DNA from: Stenotrophomonas bentonitica
Lineage (GTDB): Bacteria > Pseudomonadota > Gammaproteobacteria > Xanthomonadales > Xanthomonadaceae
Length of the DNA: 64,000 bases
Reading direction: 5' to 3'
Assembly: GCF_013185915.1 (NCBI RefSeq)
Contig: NZ_JAAZUH010000003.1
Location: 1-64,000 of the forward strand
Shown here: one piece after another, positions 30,040 through 38,626 of the stretch
Position numbering within the stretch: position 1 is the stretch's first letter
Layout: every line of letters starts with the position of its first letter
The notes under the pieces: model-generated
Seen by the model: the letters and a program-made list of their open reading frames with translations, nothing else
Databases searched by the model: none
Told to the model about the DNA's origin: nothing
Program-made: the position numbers and the translations under genes

Positions 30040-30213
30040 GCACGACCCCGGGTAGCGGAATAGAGGTCGATCCTAACCGCATGCGGGGACTGAGGGGAGT
30101 GGCAACGGCAAGAGCGCGGTTTCGATCAGGGTCATGCGTTACCGAGGCGGCAAGCGTGGTCGGCAGTCGTTTGGGAACCGACTCTACCCAGGGCCTCCGA
30201 CCCACTGTCGGAG

Positions 30214-30317
30214 GGTCGGCGGGGGTGGGTTTGCGGGGGAATCGGCGCCATGGATGGCGTCCGCTTAGCCTACACGGACGTACTTGCGGCGACCCCGCAA
30301 ACCCACCCCCGCCGGCC
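30214..30317 (-). repeat. Composite stem-and-two-arms repeat, copy C (hybrid type, 22-bp perfect stem)
   Basis: The outer stem at 30217-30238 (CGGCGGGGGTGGGTTTGCGG and two more G) pairs perfectly over 22 bp with 30293-30314. The interior holds CGCCAT-GG-ATGGCG as left arm (type I) and GTCCG..CGGAC across the type II sequence CTACACGGACGTACTTG. Flanks CACTGTCGGAGGGTCG and GGCCCAAGCCAGG match other copies. No SMAG unit is attached. It occupies the gap between pntAA and the DUF1631 gene, which otherwise contains nothing I recognise. Confidence 0.85.
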
Positions 30318-30362
30318 CAAGCCAGGTACACCCGACAGACCAGGGCTCTTGGCGCAGAAAAA

Positions 30363-32669
30363 TCAGTGAACCGTAGCGCCCTTGGTGTCAAGACGGTCGA
30401 TAACACCCTGCATGGCGCTGTCGAACGCACCATCGTCGATGTGCGCACGCAGGCGACCCAGGCGCACCATCACCGCCAGTTCTTCCGGCGACGCCACGCA
30501 GAAGCGCACGCCGCGGCGGTTCACGAACAGCAGGCGCGACGAGATCGGGCTCACCCACGACAGCTTGCCCGCCTGCACCTTGCCGTCCTTGTCCACGAAG
30601 TCCAGCCAGCTGCCAATTTCAAGGCCACGGAAGCGGTCCGCATCGGCATTGTCGAAATCGGTCACATCGACCTTGCCGCCCAGCTCAACCCCCGCGCTTT
30701 CCGCCGCCGGCGGCGCCGGCAACACCACCTGCGGCAGTTCCGGCAGCGCACGCTCCAGCTCCGGCCGCGACTCCGCGATCGACTGCAGCGTATCGTGCAG
30801 CGTATCGATCGCCGCACTCGCACCGTCGGCATGCACACCCACGCTCGCGAACACCTTGCGCAGCACCGGGTGCCACGCCTGCAGCCACGGCTTGCCGACC
30901 ACATGCCGGCGCGCCTCCGACACCTCTTCCAGCACCCCGTCCGCCAACGCCAGCGCCTCGCTCACCGACGCGCCGTCGTCGCCCTCGCGCAGCACCGCCA
31001 GCGTCAGGTGGTGCTGCCACGGCTGGCGCAGGAACTCGCCAATCGCCTGCGGCAGCGTCGTATCCGCGATCCGCCAATCCAGTTCCGAGGCCGCACGGGT
31101 CCGTGCCACCTCCAGTTTTTCCTGCCCGCGCTGCGTTTCCGCCGCGCGGCGCTCCGCAATCTCGATCCGCCGACGATGCTGGGTCAGGAAATCGCGGAAC
31201 TCCTCTTCCAGCGTCAGGAAGATCGCCAGGTTCTCATTGAACTCCGCCACCAGCCGCTCGATGATTTCCTCGACCTTGCCCATCAGCACGCGCTCGGCCT
31301 GGCTCTCGCCCGTATTGCCCTCGCAGGCCTCGGCCAGCGAATTGAGCAGCTTGCGCGCCGGGTGGGTCTTCTGCACGAACATCCGGCGGTCCAGCATCGC
31401 CACCTTCACGAACGGCACCACCAGCCGACCGATCAGCTCGCGCGAACGGCCTTCCAGGTCGCGCTCGTCAAGCATCACGTCGAACAGCATCCCGACCAGA
31501 TCGATCGCGTCCTCGTCCTGCGGATCCAGGCGCGCCTGCGCCGGATCCACCCCGAGCCGGGTCGCCCCGGACAGCACCTCGCTCTTCAGCCGCTGCGCCA
31601 GCGACTCGCCATCTTCGCCAATCGCCGCGCGCAGCGTCGCGCTCGGCGTCGCCTGCAGCAGCGACAGCACCGACATCATCTCGCGCTGGCTGAGCGGACG
31701 CTGCTGCCCCACCGCCACGCTGGCGGCCGACGTCGCATCCTCGCGCACGTGGCGGGTCTGCTGCAGCAGCTCGTGCAGCGCCTCCAGCAGCATGCCCTGG
31801 TTGCCGCTCATGCCATCGGCGCCATCGCCGGCCTGCTCGTGCGCCGCCTGCGCCGACTGCATGCGCCCGCGACTCGCCGCCCAGCGGTTGGCGAAACGCT
31901 GCGCCCAGGCCGGGGCCGCCCCATCATCGGCGGCCTGCTGGCTTTCCAGCGCGTCCACAAGATCGTCCAGCTCCTGCCGCGGCGACGGCGGGCGTGGCGC
32001 CGCGCGACGCGGCGCGGCCATCTGCGGCATCACCCCCGCAGCAGCCAATTGTTCGTCCAGCTTCTCGTAGCGCTTGCCGATCGGCCCGTGCAGGTCGCGC
32101 TCGCACAGCTTGATCAGCACCAGGCGCACTTCCGGGGCCAGTTCGCAGACAGCGAACGCCTCATGGATGGCCACGCCGATATGCTCCGGGCTGATCGGAT
32201 TGCTGTCCGCGTCCAGCTCCAGGCCCCCGGCGATCCAGCCCAGGCGGCGGTCAAGCCGGCCCAGCACCGGTTTCCAGTCGCGCAGCAGCACTGTGGCGAA
32301 GTTGCGCACCGCCAACCGCGATTCCAGAACGTGCTCGGGAACCAGGCTCAGGCCTTCCTCGACCTGGCCGGCCAGGGTCGCCTCGGCCGACAGCGGCTCG
32401 CCGCGCTCCAGCGCCTCCCAGGCCTGGGCCAGATGGCCACGGAAGCCGGCCACGATCTCCTCGCGGCGCCGACGCAGTTCGCGCATGCCATCCAGGAACA
32501 GCAGCTGCGACGCACCGGCGGTGCCGGCGCGGTCGAACAGCACGTCGTCGAAGCGTGCCAGCACGGTCGCGAACGACTCGGCCAGGCCCGGCAGGGCGGC
32601 CTCGCGCGCAAGCTTCAACAGCGCCGGGTCGCGACCCGGTTGCCCCGGATTGGTGGGCGTGGCGATCAT
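30363..32669 (-). CDS. DUF1631 family protein
   Basis: 768 aa, no signal peptide or membrane segment seen. It is largely helical, with DUF1631 hallmarks: FDRAGTAGASQLLFLDGMRELR near the N-terminus, VEEGLSLVPEHVLESRLAVRNFA, MLFDVMLDERDLEGRSRELIGRLVVPFVKVAMLDRRMFVQKTHPARKLLNSLAEACEGNTG in the middle, and a C-terminal domain (GSWLDFVDKDGKVQAGKLSWVSPISSRLLFVNRRGVR) that resembles a PilZ-like barrel. Members are widespread in gammaproteobacteria; I know of no settled function. The start at 32669 has GGGGAG upstream. Confidence 0.85.
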   Translation of the reverse strand: MIATPTNPGQPGRDPALLKLAREAALPGLAESFATVLARFDDVLFDRAGTAGASQLLFLDGMRELRRRREEIVAGFRGHLAQAWEALERGEPLSAEATLAGQVEEGLSLVPEHVLESRLAVRNFATVLLRDWKPVLGRLDRRLGWIAGGLELDADSNPISPEHIGVAIHEAFAVCELAPEVRLVLIKLCERDLHGPIGKRYEKLDEQLAAAGVMPQMAAPRRAAPRPPSPRQELDDLVDALESQQAADDGAAPAWAQRFANRWAASRGRMQSAQAAHEQAGDGADGMSGNQGMLLEALHELLQQTRHVREDATSAASVAVGQQRPLSQREMMSVLSLLQATPSATLRAAIGEDGESLAQRLKSEVLSGATRLGVDPAQARLDPQDEDAIDLVGMLFDVMLDERDLEGRSRELIGRLVVPFVKVAMLDRRMFVQKTHPARKLLNSLAEACEGNTGESQAERVLMGKVEEIIERLVAEFNENLAIFLTLEEEFRDFLTQHRRRIEIAERRAAETQRGQEKLEVARTRAASELDWRIADTTLPQAIGEFLRQPWQHHLTLAVLREGDDGASVSEALALADGVLEEVSEARRHVVGKPWLQAWHPVLRKVFASVGVHADGASAAIDTLHDTLQSIAESRPELERALPELPQVVLPAPPAAESAGVELGGKVDVTDFDNADADRFRGLEIGSWLDFVDKDGKVQAGKLSWVSPISSRLLFVNRRGVRFCVASPEELAVMVRLGRLRAHIDDGAFDSAMQGVIDRLDTKGATVH

Positions 32670-33003
32670 GCGAAAAGGCTCCCCACCCTCGCTGGTACAG
32701 GATGCAGCATGGATAAGACCGGAGCGGGCGTCCCCAAGACGCCAGCACACGGATGGTAGGACCGCCCGCCCGTGCGGGACAGTGATTCAGTCCGCACTTT
32801 CAACCTCATGACCGGGGTACTGACAGGCCTCGTATCGTAAGGCCAGCGCCGGTGGGAAGCGAGTACAGGGATCTGAAGGAGTGCCATTAATTAAGTGCGG
32901 TTCATCACACTTTGTCGCAAATGGGCCGGAGATGCCCCAAAGCGGTGTCACAAACCGCCGCGACTATACTCAGGGCACTCCCAACGCCTGACCCACGACC
33001 CCC
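32670..33003. other. Divergent intergenic region, DUF1631 / nitroreductase
   Basis: 334 nt with no gene. Near the nitroreductase it is AT-richer (TTAATTAAG, CACACTTTGTCGC). A -10-like TATACT lies at 32965-32970, but no good -35 stands 16-18 nt before it. The 32756-32785 part has a short imperfect hairpin, CCCGC.CCGT.GCGGG, that is not a SMAG unit. Confidence 0.5.
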
Positions 33004-33579
33004 ATGCTCGACTCCCCCGCGCTGCACGCCCTGGACGCCCGCCGTTCGGTCCCCGCCCTGCAACTGGGCGCCCCCGGACCGGACCCGGCGACCCTGCAGC
33101 GGATGCTGGCCTCGGCCGTGCGCGTGCCCGACCACGGCAAGCGGGTGCCGTTCCGCTTCCTGCGCATTGCCGGCGACGCCCGCCACAGCCTGGGCGAGTT
33201 CCTGGCCCGGCGCAGCCGCGAACGCGACCCGACCGCCTCCGACGCCCAGGTGGACAAGGACCGCCAGCGTTTTTCGCACGCCCCGCTGATCATCACCGTC
33301 ATCGCCAGCCCCACGCCGAGCCCCAAGGTGCCCGAGCAGGAGCAGTTGATGACCGCCGCCTGCGTCTGCTTCGCCCTGCTCCAGGCCGCGCAGGCGCTGG
33401 GCTTCGGCGCGCAGTGGCTGACCGCGTGGATGGCCTTCGACCCGGCCGTGCATGCCCACCTGGGCCTGGCCGCGCATGAGCGGATCGCCGGCTTCATCCA
33501 TATCGGCACGCCGCTGATCGAGGTCCCCGAGCGCGAGCGCCCGGACCCGGCCGCGCTGCTGCAGGACTGGGTGGGCTGA
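33004..33579 (+). CDS. Nitroreductase-family flavoprotein (YdjA-like)
   Basis: 191 aa, predicted homodimeric FMN oxidoreductase. ARRSVPALQLGAPGPD matches the RRS.R motif of the family start. VRVPDHGKRVPFRFLRI, QLMTAACVCFALLQAAQALGFGAQWLTAW and GFIHIGTP are typical of the short YdjA subgroup. The physiological substrate is unknown. It begins a plus-strand run nitroreductase-exonuclease-Nudix-amidohydrolase with abutting or overlapping reading frames, so the four genes likely form an operon. Confidence 0.88.
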   Translation: MLDSPALHALDARRSVPALQLGAPGPDPATLQRMLASAVRVPDHGKRVPFRFLRIAGDARHSLGEFLARRSRERDPTASDAQVDKDRQRFSHAPLIITVIASPTPSPKVPEQEQLMTAACVCFALLQAAQALGFGAQWLTAWMAFDPAVHAHLGLAAHERIAGFIHIGTPLIEVPERERPDPAALLQDWVG

Positions 33580-34521
33580 GTGTCCGACCTCGCTCCCGTG
33601 CGCACGCCGCTGTACCTGGTCGACGCCAGCCTGTACGTCTTCCGCGCCTGGCATTCGATGCCCGACGAGTTCCAGGACCAGCAGGGCTGGCCGACCAACG
33701 CCGTGCACGGCTTTGCCCGGTTCCTGCTCGACCTGCTCGAGCGCGAGCGCCCGCAGCACATTGCCATCGCCTTCGACGAGGCGCTGGACAGCTGCTTCCG
33801 GCATGGGCTGTATGCGGCCTACAAGGCCAACCGCGATCCGGCGCCGGAGGCGTTGCGCCGCCAGTTCGCACACTGCAAGGCCCTGTGCAGCGCGCTTGGC
33901 CTGGCGGTGCTGGCCCACCACGAATACGAAGCGGACGACCTGATCGGCAGCGCCCTGCATGCGCGCCGCCCGGCCGGCATGCGCGGGGTGATCGTCTCGG
34001 CCGACAAGGACCTTTCGCAGCTGCTGTTCGAGCATGACGAACAGTGGGATTACGCGCGCAACCAGCGCTGGGGCATGGCCGGGGTCAAGGCACGCCACGG
34101 CGTGCATGCGCACCAGATCGCGGACTACCTGGCGCTGTGCGGCGATGCGGTGGACAACATCCCGGGCGTGACCGGGGTCGGCGCGAAGTCGGCTGCGGTG
34201 CTGCTGGCCCACTTCGGCAGCCTGGACGTCCTGTACGAACGCCTTGATGAAGTGCCGTTCCTGCGCCTGCGCGGCGCGGCGCAGATGGCGGTGCGGTTGC
34301 GCGAGCAGCGCGAGCACGCGCTGCTGTGGCGACAGCTGACCACGATCGCGCTGGACGCGCCGCTGGACGCGGCGCAGGCCGACTTCGGCCGTTCCAGCGC
34401 CGACGCGCAGATGCTGCAGGGCCTGTGCGACGCGCTGCGCTTCGGCCCGCTGACCCGGCGCCGGCTGTTCGCGGCGGCCGGCCTGTCCGACCATTCCTCA
34501 CCTGCCAGCGAGTTCGCATGA
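33580..34521 (+). CDS. 5'-3' exonuclease / flap endonuclease-like protein
   Basis: 313 aa. It matches the PolA N-terminal FEN domain alone: YLVDASLYVFRAWHSMPD, IAFDEALDSCFRHGLYAAYKANRDPAPE, EYEADDLIGSALHA, VIVSADKDLSQLL, and the helix-hairpin-helix CGDAVDNIPGVTGVGAKSAAVLLAHFG. The acidic metal ligands (D, E.ADD, D.D) are present. GTG at 33580 follows the preceding TGA directly. It probably processes RNA primers or flaps alongside PolI; the exact in vivo role of such stand-alone copies is not clear. Confidence 0.9.
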   Translation: MSDLAPVRTPLYLVDASLYVFRAWHSMPDEFQDQQGWPTNAVHGFARFLLDLLERERPQHIAIAFDEALDSCFRHGLYAAYKANRDPAPEALRRQFAHCKALCSALGLAVLAHHEYEADDLIGSALHARRPAGMRGVIVSADKDLSQLLFEHDEQWDYARNQRWGMAGVKARHGVHAHQIADYLALCGDAVDNIPGVTGVGAKSAAVLLAHFGSLDVLYERLDEVPFLRLRGAAQMAVRLREQREHALLWRQLTTIALDAPLDAAQADFGRSSADAQMLQGLCDALRFGPLTRRRLFAAAGLSDHSSPASEFA

Positions 34522-35069
34522 GTCCCAACACGCAAGCCCCGAAGGTCGTCTACGAAGGCAAGTACCAGCGCATGGTGGTGCGCGGCAGCTGGGAGTACAG
34601 CGAGCGCACCCACGCCGGCGGGCTGGCGGCGATCATCATCGCGGTGACGCAGGAGGACAACGTGCTGTTCGTGGAGCAGTTCCGGGTGCCGTTGCAGGCG
34701 AGGACCATCGAGATGCCGGCCGGGCTGGTCGGCGACATCGATGCGGGCGAGTCGATTGAAGTATCTGCGGTGCGCGAGCTGGAGGAAGAGACCGGCTGGA
34801 CCGCGGAACATGCGGAGGTGCTGATGATCGGGCCGACCTCATCCGGCGCGAGCAGCGAGAAGATCGCGTTCGTGCGCGCCACCGGCCTGCGCAAGGTGGG
34901 CGAAGGCGGTGGCGATGCCAGCGAAGACATCACGGTGCACGAGATTCCGCGCGCCCGCGCGGCGGCATGGCTGGTGGAGAAGATGGGCCAGGGCTACCAG
35001 CTGGACGCGAAGCTGTGGGCGGGCCTGTGGATGATCGAACACCATCTGGACGGCACGCCCCGTGGCTGA
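34518..35069 (+). CDS. Nudix hydrolase, ADP-ribose pyrophosphatase type
   Basis: 183 aa. The Nudix box GDIDAGESIEVSAVRELEEE fits GX5EX7REUXEE. The preceding FRVPLQARTIEMPAGLV and the following GWTAEHAEVLMIGPTSSGASSEKIAFVRA resemble NudF/ADP-ribose pyrophosphatases, giving AMP and ribose 5-phosphate. Substrate preference cannot be fixed by eye. The ATG overlaps the exonuclease stop by 4 nt and the gene overlaps the next by 8 nt. Confidence 0.9.
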   Translation: MSPNTQAPKVVYEGKYQRMVVRGSWEYSERTHAGGLAAIIIAVTQEDNVLFVEQFRVPLQARTIEMPAGLVGDIDAGESIEVSAVRELEEETGWTAEHAEVLMIGPTSSGASSEKIAFVRATGLRKVGEGGGDASEDITVHEIPRARAAAWLVEKMGQGYQLDAKLWAGLWMIEHHLDGTPRG

Positions 35070-35856
35070 TTCGGGCGAGCAGGTGCTGCCGGTGTTGCTG
35101 GGCAGCGAGGATCCGGCGATCTACACGATCCATCGGGCGGAGGGCGCTTCGCCGTATGTGTTGCTGGCCGACCATGCGGGCCAGCGGGTGCCGCGTTCGC
35201 TGCAGGGACTGGGGCTGCCGCAGGCGGAAATGGACCGCCACATCGGCTGGGACATCGGAATCGGCGGGGTCACGCGTGCGTTGTCGGAGCGGTTGGATGC
35301 GTGGGCGATCGAGCAGACGTTTTCGCGGCTGCTGATCGACTGCAACCGGCCACTGGCGTCGCCCACGCTGATTCCGGAGGTGAGCGATGGCACAGTGATT
35401 CCGGGCAATGCAGGTCTTTCCGATGCGCAGCGCCAGCAGCGCATCGATGCGATCCATGCGCCGTACCACGCGCGCATCGAGGCGGAACTTTCAGCGCGCG
35501 CGAGCGCGCACCGCCCGACCTTGCTGGTGATGATGCACAGCTTCACTCCGGCGATGAACGGCATGCAGCGCCCGTGGCATGCGGGCGTGCTGTACCACCG
35601 CGACACGCGGTTCGCGCATGCGCTGTTGCAGGCGTTGCGCGATGAAGGCGATCTGGTGGTGGGCGACAACGAACCGTACTCGGTCAGCAGCACCAGCGAT
35701 TACGCGGTGCCGGTCCACGGCGAAGGCCGTGGGCTGGTGCATGTGGAGCTGGAGATCCGGCAGGATCTGATTGCGGATGCGGCTGGGCAGCACGCCTGGG
35801 CCGAACGGTTGGCACGGGTGTTTGGTGCGTTGGAGCCTCGGTTGACTGCGCTGTAG
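35062..35856 (+). CDS. N-formylglutamate amidohydrolase family protein
   Basis: 264 aa metallohydrolase-like protein (GTG start at 35062). The signature segments are YVLLADHAGQRVP, DRHIGWDIGIGGVTRALSERLDA, RLLIDCNRPLASPTLIP, LLVMMHSFTPAMNG and DNEPYSV. HutG-type members hydrolyse N-formylglutamate in histidine breakdown, but no hut genes adjoin, so another N-acyl amino acid could be the substrate. Last gene of the four-gene run, followed by repeats rather than a simple terminator. Confidence 0.88.
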   Translation: MADSGEQVLPVLLGSEDPAIYTIHRAEGASPYVLLADHAGQRVPRSLQGLGLPQAEMDRHIGWDIGIGGVTRALSERLDAWAIEQTFSRLLIDCNRPLASPTLIPEVSDGTVIPGNAGLSDAQRQQRIDAIHAPYHARIEAELSARASAHRPTLLVMMHSFTPAMNGMQRPWHAGVLYHRDTRFAHALLQALRDEGDLVVGDNEPYSVSSTSDYAVPVHGEGRGLVHVELEIRQDLIADAAGQHAWAERLARVFGALEPRLTAL

Positions 35857-35887
35857 TCGTTGTTGATTGCTCGGGAATCGATCTGCG

Positions 35888-35910
35888 GTAGAGCCGGGCC
35901 CTGCCCGGCT
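35888..35910 (+). repeat. SMAG palindrome
   Basis: Plus-strand unit, head GTAGAG, stem GCCGGGC/GCCCGGC, followed by the fixed module GCTGTTGGATTTTGGCGAAC that leads into composite-repeat copy D1. Confidence 0.9.
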
Positions 35911-35963
35911 GCTGTTGGATTTTGGCGAACAGCCGTGGGCGCACCGGCTTCCTGGTTTGGGCC

Positions 35964-36056
35964 GCCCGGTGCCGCTTTGCGGGGTCGCCGTAAACCCATC
36001 CATGGGGGCTACGCGGACGCCATCCATGGCGCCGAGTCCCCCGCAAACCGACCCCG
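35964..36056 (+). repeat. Composite stem-and-two-arms repeat, copy D1 (type I)
   Basis: The outer stem CGCTTTGCGGGG (35973-35984) pairs with CCCCGCAAACCG (36039-36050), with one mismatch relative to copy A. Arms CCCAT-CC-ATGGG and CGCCAT-CC-ATGGCG are unchanged. The right flank GCGACCCTTTGACAGTTGGCC is conserved. It is nearly identical to copy A over about 150 nt although 31 kb away. Confidence 0.8.
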
Positions 36057-36175
36057 GGCGACCCTTTGACAGTTGGCCGGTGGCCTGGGGAAACGCGGGT
36101 GCCGGCCGTTGGCCGACTTGTCGACCAGCGGTCGGCACACCGGCTTTTCCCGTGGCCTGCGACAACCTGTCGAAG

Positions 36176-36275
36176 GGTCGGCGGGGGTGGGTTTGAGGGG
36201 GCACGAGCCGCATGGATGCGGCGATGAGCTTACATGGACGTACTTGCAGCGTCCCCCACAAACCCACACCCGACG
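36176..36275 (-). repeat. Composite stem-and-two-arms repeat, copy D2 (type II)
   Basis: Outer strands GTCGGCGGGGGTGGGTTTGA.. and CCCCCACAAACCCACACCCG pair with small bulges. The left arm is GCCGCAT-GG-ATGCGGC; the right arm is around TTACATGGACGTACTTG. It lies in the opposite orientation to D1, 120 nt away. The gap between D1 and D2 contains GCCGAC..GTCGGC. The following TTCGCCTGAATCCAACAGC leads to the SMAG unit at 36329. Confidence 0.8.
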
Positions 36276-36328
36276 GCCCTGACCAGGGAAACCACACAGA
36301 CCAGAGCTTTTCGCCTGAATCCAACAGC

Positions 36329-36351
36329 AGCCGGGCAGAGCCCGGCGACAC
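36329..36351 (-). repeat. SMAG-type palindrome with GTGT head
   Basis: Minus-strand unit, stem GCCGGGC/GCCCGGC, head GTGTC. It shares the same head substitution as the unit at 4978, suggesting both descend from one variant. Confidence 0.75.
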
Positions 36352-36372
36352 GGGTACGGTGCGATCCCAGGC

Positions 36373-36395
36373 AGCCAGGCAGGGCCTGGCTCTAC
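36373..36395 (-). repeat. SMAG palindrome
   Basis: Minus-strand unit, head GTAGAG, stem GCCAGGC/GCCTGGC, a third stem variant in which both strands changed together. It lies about 30 nt before the pip stop. Confidence 0.85.
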
Positions 36396-36426
36396 CGCGA
36401 TTTCAAGCAATCCGGTGCGGCCGGAC

Positions 36427-37371
36427 TCAACCCGCGAAGCGATCCGTCGCGCGCACCAGCGCGTCGATGTTTTCTGCTTCGAATGCCGAGTGACCCGACG
36501 CCGGGCTGATTTCCAGCGTCGACTTCGGCCAGGCCTTGTGCAGTTCCCAGGCGTTCTGCAGCGGGCAGACCACGTCGTAACGGCCGTGCACGATCACGCC
36601 CGGGATGTCGGCGATCTTGTGCGCGTCGCGCAGCAGCTGCTCTTCTACCTCGAAGAAACCGCCGTTGACGAAGTAATGGTTCTCGATGCGCGCGAACGCC
36701 AGCGCGAAGCGCGGGTCTTCATGGCTGTTCACGAAGTCCGCGTCCACGTGCAGGAAACTGGTTGCCCCCTCCCACACGCTCCACGCCTTCGCCGCCGCCA
36801 ACCGCGTCGCTTCGTCGTCGCTGGTCAGGCGACGGTGGAAGGCCGAAATCAGATCGTGCCGCTCCACCGCCGGGATCGGTGCCAGATAGTGTTCCCACGC
36901 ATCCGGGAACAGACGGTTTGCCCCTTCCTGGTAGAACCACTCCAGCTCCCAGCGGCGCAGCATGAAGATCCCGCGCAGCACCAGCTCCGTCACGCACTGC
37001 GGATGCGCCTGCGCGTATGCCAGTGCCAGCGTCGACCCCCAGCTTCCGCCGAACACCTGCCAGCGCTCCACCTTCAGGTGCTCGCGCAGCTTCTCGATGT
37101 CCGCCACCAGGTCCCACGTCGTGTTGTCCACCAGGTCTGCGTGCGGCGTCGAACGGCCCGCACCGCGCTGGTCGAACAGGATGATCCGGTACTTCGCCGG
37201 ATCATGGAACTGCCGCATCTTGTCGCTGCAGCCGCCGCCCGGGCCACCGTGCAGCATCACCACCGGCTTGCCGTGCGGATTGCCGCACTGCTCGAAATAC
37301 AGCGTGTGCCGGTCGTCGACCTTCAGGCTGCCAACGTCGTAAGGGGTGATCGCGGGATACAGCGTGCGCAT
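36427..37371 (-). CDS. pip: Proline iminopeptidase
   Basis: 314 aa alpha/beta hydrolase that removes N-terminal proline. The oxyanion motif is MLHGGPGGG, the nucleophile lies in VFGGSWGSTLALAYAQ, and Asp and His lie in IVHGRYDVVCP and ASGHSAFE. Residues DQRGAGRSTPHA are characteristic of the Xanthomonas enzyme. It follows prmC by 55 nt on the same strand; convergent with the amidohydrolase gene across a repeat-filled gap. Confidence 0.95.
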   Translation of the reverse strand: MRTLYPAITPYDVGSLKVDDRHTLYFEQCGNPHGKPVVMLHGGPGGGCSDKMRQFHDPAKYRIILFDQRGAGRSTPHADLVDNTTWDLVADIEKLREHLKVERWQVFGGSWGSTLALAYAQAHPQCVTELVLRGIFMLRRWELEWFYQEGANRLFPDAWEHYLAPIPAVERHDLISAFHRRLTSDDEATRLAAAKAWSVWEGATSFLHVDADFVNSHEDPRFALAFARIENHYFVNGGFFEVEEQLLRDAHKIADIPGVIVHGRYDVVCPLQNAWELHKAWPKSTLEISPASGHSAFEAENIDALVRATDRFAG

Positions 37372-37426
37372 GGGCGGAGCTCCAGGTGGAATGACAGCCC
37401 GCCCGGCAACCTACCGCAGCGGTCCA

Positions 37427-38284
37427 TCATTCTAACGTTGCCGGCCGTCGGCCCAGGCTCACCCGGTCGCGCTGCTCCAGGTCCACCGCCGTGGCGACCT
37501 CCACGAACCCCGCCGCGTCCAGCAGCGCGCGGATCGCCTCGCCCTGGTCCCAGCCATGCTCCAGCAGCAACCAGCCGCCCGGCAGCAGGTGTGCCTGCGC
37601 GCCCTCGATGATCACCCGGATGTCGTCCAGCCCATCGTCGCCCGACGCCAGCGCGCTGGCCGGCTCGAAACGCAGGTCCCCGCGCACCAGGTGCGGATCG
37701 CCGCTGGCGATGTACGGCGGGTTGCTCGCAATCAGATCGAAGCGCTCCCCGGCCAGCGGCGCATGCCAGCTGCCCTCGCGGAACGCCACATTGTCCAGCC
37801 CATGCGTGCGCGCATTCCCGGACGCCACCGCCAGCGCCCCCGCGCTCATGTCCGTCGCCAGCACCCGCGCCTGCGGTCGCTCGCTGGCCAGCGCCAGCGC
37901 GATCGCCCCGCTGCCCGTGCCCAGGTCGGCCACCCGCAACGGCGTGTTCTCCGGCAGCCGCTCCAGCGCCAGCTCCACCAGCCGCTCCGTTTCCGGGCGA
38001 GGAATCAGCGTATCTGGACTGACCGCCAGGTCCAGCGTCCAGAACCCCCGCCGGCCCAACAGGTAGGCCACCGGCTCGCCCGCCAGGCGGCGCTGCAGCA
38101 GACCCGCAAAGGCCGCCGCGCTGGCCGGGTCGACCGGATCCGTCGCGTGCGCGAACAGCCAGCCGCGCTCCCGCCCCAGCACGTGCAGCAGCAGCAGCTC
38201 AGCCTCATGCCGGCCCTCCACCCCCGGCAGGTCGCGGGCGGCGTCGGCGAGCAGCTGGCGGATCTCCTGGGGGGCAAGTGTCAT
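37427..38284 (-). CDS. prmC: Release factor glutamine N5-methyltransferase
   Basis: 285 aa SAM enzyme that methylates the GGQ glutamine of RF1/RF2. The SAM loop is [16 protein letters not shown], the catalytic NPPY is at 188-191 (SNPPYIAS), and [16 protein letters not shown] precedes them. ATG at 38284 is preferred over a longer frame from 38332 that adds a Pro-rich leader. In many relatives prmC follows prfA directly; here it is 22 kb away. Confidence 0.95.
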   Translation of the reverse strand: MTLAPQEIRQLLADAARDLPGVEGRHEAELLLLHVLGRERGWLFAHATDPVDPASAAAFAGLLQRRLAGEPVAYLLGRRGFWTLDLAVSPDTLIPRPETERLVELALERLPENTPLRVADLGTGSGAIALALASERPQARVLATDMSAGALAVASGNARTHGLDNVAFREGSWHAPLAGERFDLIASNPPYIASGDPHLVRGDLRFEPASALASGDDGLDDIRVIIEGAQAHLLPGGWLLLEHGWDQGEAIRALLDAAGFVEVATAVDLEQRDRVSLGRRPATLE

Positions 38285-38516
38285 GGCAGGCCTGGGGGAC
38301 GGTGGGGGCGCAGTGTAGGCCAATGGCGGCATCGCCCGACCACAGCGACACGGTGTCGCAGCCTGGCCACCCGCCTGAAAGTCTGTTCAGCCTGGCAATC
38401 ACACGGATAAGCGATGGCTATCAGCGCTGACGCCCCCGATTTTCCAGGAACCCATGCAGCACAAGCCTTTTGCCCTGAAACGGTCGCACCGTTCATTCGG
38501 GGATCAGTCCATTTCA

Positions 38517-38553
38517 ATAGACTACGCCTATCGATTTGATGGAATCAATGCAT
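38517..38553 (+). promoter_or_regulatory. OxyR-type operator upstream of ahpC
   Basis: ATAG-N7-CTAT-N7-ATGG-N7-GCAT: four tetranucleotides with exactly the 7-nt spacings of the OxyR consensus ATAG-N7-CTAT-N7-ATAG-N7-CTAT. The first half is perfect; the second has three mismatches. It ends at the putative -35 (TTTTCC, 38553-38558), with a -10-like TAACCT at 38576-38581, the class I activator position. oxyR itself lies 2.4 kb downstream. Confidence 0.75.
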
Positions 38554-38626
38554 TTTCCTTATCGGAAGCAAGCCGCTAACCTGTGTTGGTCGCTTCACCC
38601 ATCCCCCTTCACCACGAGGAAATTCG

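Noticed and set aside
32965..32970. Sigma-70 promoter for the nitroreductase operon
   Set aside because: TATACT is a good -10 but no -35 lies at a proper distance; not strong enough to list.
36427..38284. pip-prmC as an unusual functional pair
   Set aside because: Same strand and 55 nt apart, but nothing beyond adjacency links a proline peptidase to release-factor methylation.
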